From Caulobacteraceae bacterium (GTDB lineage: Bacteria > Pseudomonadota > Alphaproteobacteria > Caulobacterales > Caulobacteraceae), in NCBI GenBank assembly GCA_947475735.1, contig CANJLQ010000003.1, positions 1 to 64,000 of the forward strand: a stretch of DNA of 64,000 nt. The letters are read 5' to 3'. Every line of letters begins with the position of its first letter. Position 1 is the stretch's first letter. The notes below the pieces were generated by a model. That model did not search any database, was not told the origin of the DNA, and worked only from the letters and a program-made list of their open reading frames with translations. This document shows, in pieces, positions 58,650-64,000 of the stretch. The translations under genes were made by a program, and so were the position numbers.

Positions 58650-59118
58650 TGAGTGTGAGCTCGGTCAGCGTCTTCCCCTCCCCCTCAAGCCTCAGCACCC
58701 AGTTGCCGTAGATTCGGAGCATGCCCGCTGGTCCGTCCGTCTTTGCCTCGCCTGTCTCCATCGACAGGTACAGGCGTGGGAAGGGATCGGCTTGCTCGAT
58801 GACGAGGAACGGCTTGTTCTCGCCGTCGAAGACGAGCGCGCCATGCGTCAGCGCTTCGCGACGCTCCGTCTTCGCGGTTCTGCCGATCACGAGCTCGGCG
58901 TCGACGGCGTAGCACTCGCCGGGGAGGTGCTGATTCTGCAGATAGCCAGGGGAAGCCGCCTGGCCCTTCACCTGACCCAGAAGGATGGCCGTCACCAGGT
59001 CACCCGCCTTCACCGTGATCCCATAGAGCGGCGGAACTGTATCACCGACCTGGAACGCTGACCCGGGCTTCAGGCCGGAGATATCTACGGGGGCAGGAAA
59101 CCCGACAACCTTCACCAT
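58642..59118 (-). CDS. Hypothetical protein, island gene paired with the amber-interrupted gene
   Basis: A 158-residue soluble protein that I cannot assign. It begins MVKVVGFPAPVDISGLKPGS, looks beta-rich (GNWVLRLEGEGKTLTELTLNG at the end) and has one Cys. GGAG lies about 10 bp ahead of ATG 59118; the frame is open to 59292 but the upstream part looks non-coding. It is divergent from the gene at 59285, leaving 166 bp for both promoters. Confidence 0.6.
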   Translation of the reverse strand: MVKVVGFPAPVDISGLKPGSAFQVGDTVPPLYGITVKAGDLVTAILLGQVKGQAASPGYLQNQHLPGECYAVDAELVIGRTAKTERREALTHGALVFDGENKPFLVIEQADPFPRLYLSMETGEAKTDGPAGMLRIYGNWVLRLEGEGKTLTELTLNG

Positions 59119-59284
59119 GATCTCACGCTCCATCGATTGGGGATGTTGAGTCGGGAAGTCCCCTCGCCCCATGCCAGTGCCACGCGGCGCCATCTCAAGT
59201 TTTGTTGCGCACAGCCAGGCTTCAATCAGGCATTGCGTCAATATGCGCCTGTCGATCAGATCAGCTCCGAGTCGGGAGGCATGC

Positions 59285-60346
59285 ATGATCAAGTGGGGAG
59301 ACAGTCGGAGGGATCATGATCCTATCCTCGCGATATGGCCGAGCTATCGCCCGTTGCATGAGCGCTGGTTCATGGTGGAGCTGGTCGAGACCGAGGACGG
59401 CGGCGTTCGCTGGCGAGACCGACGAATCCCGTCCGAGGAGGGATGGGTCAGAATGGACGTCCATCCGGATCGGGAGGCCGCAGTATCCGCAGCCGAGGCT
59501 TTGAATCCCTCGCTGGCGGCGGCGCTCGCGGCGAGGCAGATGGACGCAACAGAGAAGACCTCTCTCACCCTGAAGGTCCGCAAGGCGCTTCAGTCGCGGC
59601 AACGTCTGGCGGATGAGGAAGCCCTGATGCTTTCCGAGGCGATCCGACGCCACGCCGACACGCCCCGGATCCCGATCGATCAAATCAAGCTGCACACTGA
59701 GGCCGAGCCCTATCGGGAAGCGTTGGCGCAAGAGCTACAAACCTACCCCTATCTCTGGATGGCTCTTCTCGATGGCCGCGGACGGCAGGTCGTTCTGTAT
59801 CGCAACGCTGACGACGTCTGGAGCAAACCCTATCCCGCCGGCGAGAAATCGGCGGAGAAAGCCATGCGCGCCCGGATCGCCAACGGCTTCAAGTTTCACC
59901 ACGATCAGCACTGGGGTCAGGTGAAGGCCAAAATCCGTGCCGAACTGCTGCCGCGGGCCAATCAGCTTCTTCAGCTCGCCAGCGTTCAACGCCTCCTCGC
60001 CGAGGCTCTGGCCCGTGGCGAGCATGTTCTGGTCAGCAATGGGATCGTGTTCTGGTACGAGCCGGACGGTCAACTCGGCTGGACGGTCAAGGCGACCACC
60101 AGCGACAAGGGTGAGGATGGGTCGACGCTATGGCGCGAGGGCACGATCCTCTCGACCAACCACGGTAGGCTCGTTGTCCTTCCCTATGTCAAGGAAAGCG
60201 GCGAGCAGGTTCGCGGCCACACAAAGAACGGTCCTGGGGATGGCCGGGCCAAGCCCAGACACCCCGACCATTTTGTCGAGATTCCTTTCCGCGAGCTGAA
60301 GGGAGATCTCATGATAGGCCTCTTCGGAGAGCTCCCCTACGAGTAG
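59285..60346 (+). CDS. Hypothetical protein, island gene
   Basis: A 353-residue soluble protein of unknown family. An N-terminal part (about 1-60) has Trp-rich WPSYRPLHERWFMVELVE. A helical stretch follows (75-130, probable coiled coil around LTLKVRKALQSRQRLADEEALMLSEAIRR), then a region with HTEAEPYREALAQELQTYPYLWMALLDGRGRQ. GGGAGG lies 5-6 bp ahead of ATG 59285. The next gene begins 14 nt after its stop, so the two form an operon. Confidence 0.65.
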   Translation: MIKWGDSRRDHDPILAIWPSYRPLHERWFMVELVETEDGGVRWRDRRIPSEEGWVRMDVHPDREAAVSAAEALNPSLAAALAARQMDATEKTSLTLKVRKALQSRQRLADEEALMLSEAIRRHADTPRIPIDQIKLHTEAEPYREALAQELQTYPYLWMALLDGRGRQVVLYRNADDVWSKPYPAGEKSAEKAMRARIANGFKFHHDQHWGQVKAKIRAELLPRANQLLQLASVQRLLAEALARGEHVLVSNGIVFWYEPDGQLGWTVKATTSDKGEDGSTLWREGTILSTNHGRLVVLPYVKESGEQVRGHTKNGPGDGRAKPRHPDHFVEIPFRELKGDLMIGLFGELPYE

Positions 60347-60360
60347 ACCCTCACGGTTGG

Positions 60361-61788
60361 ATGGACGGGCCACGTCGCCTGCCCGACCTTCGCCCCCCCC
60401 CACTCATTTCCTCGGTACGCCCTGTGGACTCCAGCTTCGTAGATCTCGACATCCTGCTGACCAAGGTGCGCAACGCCCAGTCACGCATCTACTTCCTCGA
60501 CGCGGTGAAGGCCTACAAAGCTGGCGCCCTTCGCGCATCGCTGACGGCGGCATGGGTCGCGCTCGCCTATGATCTGATCGCAAAGTACCGGGAGCTAGGC
60601 GCGATGGGCGATGCCGCCGCGACGACCTTCCTTCAATCCTGGGATAATGCGACCGCGATCAGTGACATTCGCCAGCTCCTCCAGCTGGAGGGCCGGATCA
60701 TCGAGGACGCCGCGGACAACACCCAGGCTATCAGCCAGATCGCCCGGCGACAGCTGGAGAGACTGCGCGAGGACCGCCATCTGTGCGCCCATCCTGCCTT
60801 CTCGGCCGAAGCCCTGCTGTTCGAGCCCACGCCAGAACTGGTGCGAATGCATCTGGTCAACGCCGTCGATCTCGTGCTGGCCCAGGAACCTCTTCAGGGC
60901 CGAGCGATCTTCGAGGTCTTCGATGTCGATGTTCAGTCGCCCGGATTCCCGAGCGATCACGCCAGGATTCTCGACTACGTCGAGCAGCGCTACCTCGCCC
61001 GCGTCCGGTCCCAGAACATCCGCAACTTCGGCACTGTTCTCGCCAAGTCGTTGCTCAAAGGCATTCCCCCTCATCTCGACGGGGTGCGCGGCAAAATCGT
61101 TTCGGCCCTCGTGGCGGTCCGCGAGCGGACCCCTGCGGCGTGGCCCGAACTCGCACCTTCCATTGTGCAGCTCCTCGACAATCTGGCGCCCCTTGATCGG
61201 CCGCGGGCCATCGCCTTCATCGCCGCCTTCCCGAACTTCTGGCCGCTGATCCAGGAGGCGACGCAGACCGCCCTGCAGGAGACCGTCAACAACCTCGACC
61301 CCGCAAATGTCGCCGATGTCCGGATCATGATGGGGATCACATTCGAGCGGTTCCGGGCGCCCCTCCTTGCCGCGATACCGCGACTGGACCGCGAGACCTT
61401 CGCCCGCACGATCGCTGCCACTCCGCTTGCTGACCTGTGGCCGGCCGCTGTCGCGCGCTATGCGGGCTCGGGCAGCTTCAGGGGCTCGGAAGCCAACTTC
61501 AGTGACTTCATCGCTCCCTACACCGGTTCTCTGACGCAGGCCGAGCTCGATCAGGTGCTCGACGCCATAGTCGGCAACGGTCAGAATTATGCCGCCGCGG
61601 CGACAAGCGGGTTGCTACTCAGTCTTCTTCGAAACGCCGGGCGCCAACCGTCGATCGACGCCCGAAACCGTTTCGTTCACGGGCTGAACGAGGTCCGCCA
61701 CCTGAACCACTTCGAGGGCGTTCTCGCGGCCTTCGGAGACGACGGATGGGTTCAGCCCGTCCTGGCGGTCGCGGGCGACGAGGATTGA
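60361..61788 (+). CDS. Large helical protein with a HEPN-like motif (unknown function), island gene
   Basis: Up to 475 residues. The first 190 are strongly helical (SRIYFLDAVKAYKAGALRASLTAAWVALAYDLI) and contain LREDRHLCAHPAF, an Arg139-x4-His144 motif of the kind that forms the active site of HEPN ribonucleases. Residues 200-475 are a long helical repeat-like domain of unknown kind. Position and motif make it a candidate toxin or defence effector; this is inference. ATG 60361 and GTG 60424 are both possible starts and neither has a strong ribosome site. Confidence 0.65.
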   Translation: MDGPRRLPDLRPPPLISSVRPVDSSFVDLDILLTKVRNAQSRIYFLDAVKAYKAGALRASLTAAWVALAYDLIAKYRELGAMGDAAATTFLQSWDNATAISDIRQLLQLEGRIIEDAADNTQAISQIARRQLERLREDRHLCAHPAFSAEALLFEPTPELVRMHLVNAVDLVLAQEPLQGRAIFEVFDVDVQSPGFPSDHARILDYVEQRYLARVRSQNIRNFGTVLAKSLLKGIPPHLDGVRGKIVSALVAVRERTPAAWPELAPSIVQLLDNLAPLDRPRAIAFIAAFPNFWPLIQEATQTALQETVNNLDPANVADVRIMMGITFERFRAPLLAAIPRLDRETFARTIAATPLADLWPAAVARYAGSGSFRGSEANFSDFIAPYTGSLTQAELDQVLDAIVGNGQNYAAAATSGLLLSLLRNAGRQPSIDARNRFVHGLNEVRHLNHFEGVLAAFGDDGWVQPVLAVAGDED

Positions 61789-61871
61789 TGCGGCTCGAAA
61801 CCCAGCCTTTCCCCCTCTGAAGGCACGACGCCGCCAGCGATGGCGGCACAGCGACATCACTCACGCAAACC

Positions 61872-61899
61872 TTGATGTTATACTGGTAGGGAGTATATC
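61872..61899 (+). promoter_or_regulatory. dme operon promoter with overlapping RcnR/CsoR-type operator
   Basis: The perfect inverted repeat TATACT-N7-AGTATA (61879-61897) contains TACT-GGTAGGG-AGTA. This is the spacing of the RcnR half-sites (TACT-G6-N-AGTA), with two non-G bases in the G tract. It lies exactly between a -35 TTGATG (61872-61877) and a -10 TATATC (61894-61899) spaced 16 bp apart, so bound repressor would block polymerase. Confidence 0.75.
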
Positions 61900-61951
61900 A
61901 GCCCAACCGGTTCGTGACGGCTTGCGCCACGGCTCGGTGACGGGCCGATCG

Positions 61952-62137
61952 GTGAAGACACCCTGCATAGACATCTGCATCTTCGATTCCGCGACCGGCT
62001 GGTGCGTGGGGTGCGGCCGAACGCGTCCGGAAGTGGCTCAATGGTGCAAGCTGTCGCCCTTCCGCCGCAAGGCCATCGAGCGGGAGCTCCCCCGGCGAAT
62101 GACCGCCTTGGGTGCGAAGGCCGGGGCGAGTGACTAA
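61952..62137 (+). CDS. DUF1289 family small Cys-rich protein
   Basis: A 61-residue protein with the complete DUF1289 signature: TPCIDICIFD, then WCVGCGRTRPEVAQW. Its four or five Cys probably bind metal. The family is common but has no fixed function. The start is uncertain: GTG 61952 or GTG 61937 in the same frame. It is the first gene behind the RcnR-type operator and lies 36 nt before dmeR, so it is likely metal-regulated with dmeRF, which is unusual. Confidence 0.78.
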   Translation: MKTPCIDICIFDSATGWCVGCGRTRPEVAQWCKLSPFRRKAIERELPRRMTALGAKAGASD

Positions 62138-62173
62138 TGAGACCCAACACGTCGTCTCGAGAAGGATTCCACC

Positions 62174-62446
62174 ATGGCCCATATCGCCGCTGACAAGCCC
62201 AAACTTATGGCCAGGGTCCGCCGCATCAATGGGCAGGTCAGCGCTCTCGAGCGCGCCATCAATGATGATGTCGATTGCATCGCCGTCCTCCAGCAGGCCG
62301 CCGCCGTGCGCGGCGCTCTTGGCGGCCTGGTCGAAGCGCTGATCCTTCAGCATCTCGAGCACCATGTCGCTGCGCCTCATCTTGATGAAGCCGCGCGTCG
62401 CAAGGGCGCCGACGAGCTCATATCCATTATCGGACGCTATAAATGA
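62174..62446 (+). CDS. dmeR: Ni/Co-responsive repressor of the CsoR/RcnR family (DmeR)
   Basis: A 90-residue four-helix repressor. It has the exact RcnR metal-ligand set: His3, Cys35, His60 and His64, which separates it from the formaldehyde sensor FrmR (Cys35 and His60 only) and the copper sensor CsoR (Cys-His-Cys). It would release the operator at 61879 on binding nickel or cobalt. AAGGA lies 7 bp ahead of the ATG. Its stop overlaps the dmeF start (ATGA), as in rhizobial dmeRF. Confidence 0.9.
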   Translation: MAHIAADKPKLMARVRRINGQVSALERAINDDVDCIAVLQQAAAVRGALGGLVEALILQHLEHHVAAPHLDEAARRKGADELISIIGRYK

Positions 62447-63387
62447 CCATCCAGCCTGCCGCTTCACCGGCCCATGATCATGTCTTTCTGGCCGCCAATC
62501 ATGACGAGAACGCCCGCCGCACATTGATCGTGGTCGTCCTGACCGCAGTGATGATGGTCGGAGAGATCGTCGCCGGCGTGCTGACGGGATCAATGGCCTT
62601 GCTGGCGGACGGCATACATATGCTCACCCACGCCGGAGCCCTTGGGGTCGCGGCCGCAGCCTACAGCTACGCACGCCGTCACGCGAACGACCCCCGATAC
62701 AGCTTCGGCACCGGCAAGGTCGGCGATCTGGCAGGGTTTGCATCCGCGCTCGTTCTGGGCCTTTTCGCCATTGGCATCGGCGTGGAATCCATCCGACGTC
62801 TGTTCGAGCCGACTACGGTCTTGTTCGGCGAAGCGGCGATTGTCGCCGTCATCGGCCTTGTCGTGAATGTCGTGAGCGCTCTTCTGCTCTCGGGAGGGCA
62901 TCACCACAGCCACCAGCATGATCATCACGATCATGGCCACCACGACCACGGGCACGGCGGCGACAACAATCTGCGTTCCGCGTATCTCCATGTCCTAGCC
63001 GATGCCCTGACATCGGTCCTTGCGATCGTCGCGCTCCTGTCAGGTCACTATCTCGGATGGACATGGCTGGACCCGATCATGGGCCTGGTCGGCGCAGCGG
63101 TAATCGCGAAATGGTCATGGGGTCTCCTGCGCGATACGGCTGCCGTCCTGCTGGACCGAACCGACACCCACGTCGCCGATGAAACCCGCGAGGCGATCGA
63201 GACGCCAGGCGATGCCCGTATCCGCGATCTGCACATCTGGCGGGTTGGGCCGGACGCTCACGCCGCCATCATCAGTGTCGCGACCTCCAGCGCGACCTTG
63301 GAGGCGCTTCGAGCGCGGCTGGTCCCGGTGCACGAGCTCAAGCATATCACTATCGAAATCGAACCCTCCGAGCCTCTCCCCGCCTGA
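62443..63387 (+). CDS. dmeF: Cation diffusion facilitator DmeF (Co/Ni efflux)
   Basis: A 314-residue CDF transporter with six membrane helices. The metal sites in TM2 (LLADGIHMLTHAG, the DmeF variant with His) and TM5 (HVLADALTS) are visible. A His-rich loop between TM4 and TM5 (about 147-172) has some 14 His. A cytoplasmic C-terminal domain (about 230-314) contains DLHIWRVGPDAHAAIIS. It exports divalent metals, mainly Co and Ni in studied DmeF proteins, using the proton gradient. Confidence 0.93.
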   Translation: MTIQPAASPAHDHVFLAANHDENARRTLIVVVLTAVMMVGEIVAGVLTGSMALLADGIHMLTHAGALGVAAAAYSYARRHANDPRYSFGTGKVGDLAGFASALVLGLFAIGIGVESIRRLFEPTTVLFGEAAIVAVIGLVVNVVSALLLSGGHHHSHQHDHHDHGHHDHGHGGDNNLRSAYLHVLADALTSVLAIVALLSGHYLGWTWLDPIMGLVGAAVIAKWSWGLLRDTAAVLLDRTDTHVADETREAIETPGDARIRDLHIWRVGPDAHAAIISVATSSATLEALRARLVPVHELKHITIEIEPSEPLPA

Positions 63388-63456
63388 ACTGCGACACTTT
63401 TGATGTTGCTTGAATCAGGGGTGTCGAGATAGTCCGGGGGAGTACGGGGTACTCTC

Positions 63457-63885
63457 TTGTCGCGACTTGTCCGCCAGATCTGCATCGGCTTGGCCGTGAC
63501 CCTTATGGTCACGCTGCAAGGCTTTGCGGTACGTGACGGTCAACATCGAATAGAACATGCTCTCCAGTTCCCCGGCGTCGCTTTCAGCGATTCCGCGGCT
63601 GACCATGATCATCACGACGACGGGCACGATCACGCCCACGAGGTCGACGCTGAAGCCTCTGCCGCCGCAGACACGGCGATCGACACCGCCGACCAAAGCG
63701 AAATGCCGGTGCTGCCGCACCATCACCATGGCGGCGGCGGTGACGTGCACATCGCGCTCGCAGGCCTGCCTCAGCCGAACTCCCCCTCCAGCGGACTTGC
63801 GCCCGCGCTCAACCCGGCCCGGACTCCGCCTTTGGCGGGAACGCGTCCGGAAAGCCCGCTCGACCCTCCTAAACAGAACGCCTGA
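63457..63885 (+). CDS. His-rich exported protein of a metal-resistance cluster
   Basis: A 142-residue protein with an N-terminal hydrophobic segment (about 5-25), then two His/Asp clusters (DHDHHDDGHDHAHE near 50-62 and HHHH near 88-91) and a Pro-rich tail. It looks like a periplasmic metal buffer of the CzcI or CzcE sort, but it is not a clear member of either. The start is TTG 63457 with GGGGGAG about 18 bp upstream; the true start is not certain. Confidence 0.65.
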   Translation: MSRLVRQICIGLAVTLMVTLQGFAVRDGQHRIEHALQFPGVAFSDSAADHDHHDDGHDHAHEVDAEASAAADTAIDTADQSEMPVLPHHHHGGGGDVHIALAGLPQPNSPSSGLAPALNPARTPPLAGTRPESPLDPPKQNA

Positions 63886-63946
63886 TCGCCTGAAAAGCTG
63901 ATCCTGCGCGGCCTCCGGGCCGTGCGCGTCCTGTTGGAGAAATTCC

Positions 63947-64000
63947 TTGAAACTACCTGCATCCGGCGCTGCCGGATGGCGGGTGCGCGCCGCAGCCGTG
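63947..64000 (+). CDS. Start of a further exported protein (cut by window end)
   Basis: TTG 63947 with GGAGA 6 bp ahead opens an 18-codon frame (LKLPASGAAGWRVRAAAV) that runs off the window. It has the look of an n-region plus start of a signal peptide. In this context the gene could encode the outer-membrane component of an RND metal efflux system, but that is only a guess from neighbours. Confidence 0.4.
   Translation, partial: MKLPASGAAGWRVRAAAV

Overview
The window comes from an alphaproteobacterium of the Caulobacterales, most likely Brevundimonas or a close relative. The DNA is strongly GC-rich. It carries an hfaA-hfaB-hfaD holdfast-anchoring operon, a full-length ctrA cell-cycle regulator whose upstream region is packed with GANTC (CcrM-type) sites, a DivJ-like kinase, and the CarD/FdxA/S4/Suv3-helicase neighbourhood seen in this class. 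I cannot fix the species from the truncated 16S gene by eye.

Layout. 1-1.7 kb: the 5' two thirds of a 16S rRNA gene on the minus strand and its tandem promoters. 1.7-10.8 kb: CBS-domain protein, rhomboid, hfaABD, PAS protein, a proline-rich secreted protein, an M16 peptidase and a gamma carbonic anhydrase. 10.8-18.7 kb: PhoH-type ATPase behind a structured leader, tRNA-Arg(CCT), two small membrane proteins, a bacterial Cys-loop-type ion channel homologue, a Suv3-like RNA helicase, an MFS transporter and an S4 protein. 18.7-24.7 kb: YceI, FdxA, CarD, DUF3617, ribosomal protein L28, M1 aminopeptidase, transglutaminase. 25-29.6 kb: TonB-dependent receptor with two exported proteins. 29.6-38.9 kb: ctrA, a divergent DnaA-domain-IV-like/DUF6456 pair, a Crp/Fnr regulator with a three-gene operon, SufE, a DivJ-like kinase and a class V aminotransferase. 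39-52.6 kb: housekeeping genes (secA, PPIase, argJ, rlmN, dihydroorotase-like, GT9, ygfZ, ferritin-like, tag, rnhB). 52.6-57.9 kb: a solitary D12-class adenine methyltransferase, pyruvate kinase, a DUF885 peptidase and a HigBA toxin-antitoxin pair.

The last 6 kb looks like a genomic island. At 57902-57956 lies only the 3' half of a tRNA-Leu(TAA), broken in the anticodon stem, which is the footprint of tyrosine-recombinase integration. To its right are four unrecognised genes arranged divergently. Two of them carry R-x4/5-H signatures reminiscent of HEPN ribonucleases, and one of these two is interrupted by an in-frame amber codon. Then comes a metal-resistance segment: DUF1289 - dmeR - dmeF behind an RcnR-type operator set between the -35 and -10 boxes, a His-rich exported protein, and the start of another exported protein cut by the window end. 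No integrase is visible, so the island probably continues past 64 kb to an intact tRNA-Leu(TAA).

Several intergenic inverted-repeat elements of at least three types (20.7, 23.7, 27.7 and 53.7 kb) lie between genes. Two elements of the same family end in a Shine-Dalgarno-like GGGGGAGG just ahead of a start codon.
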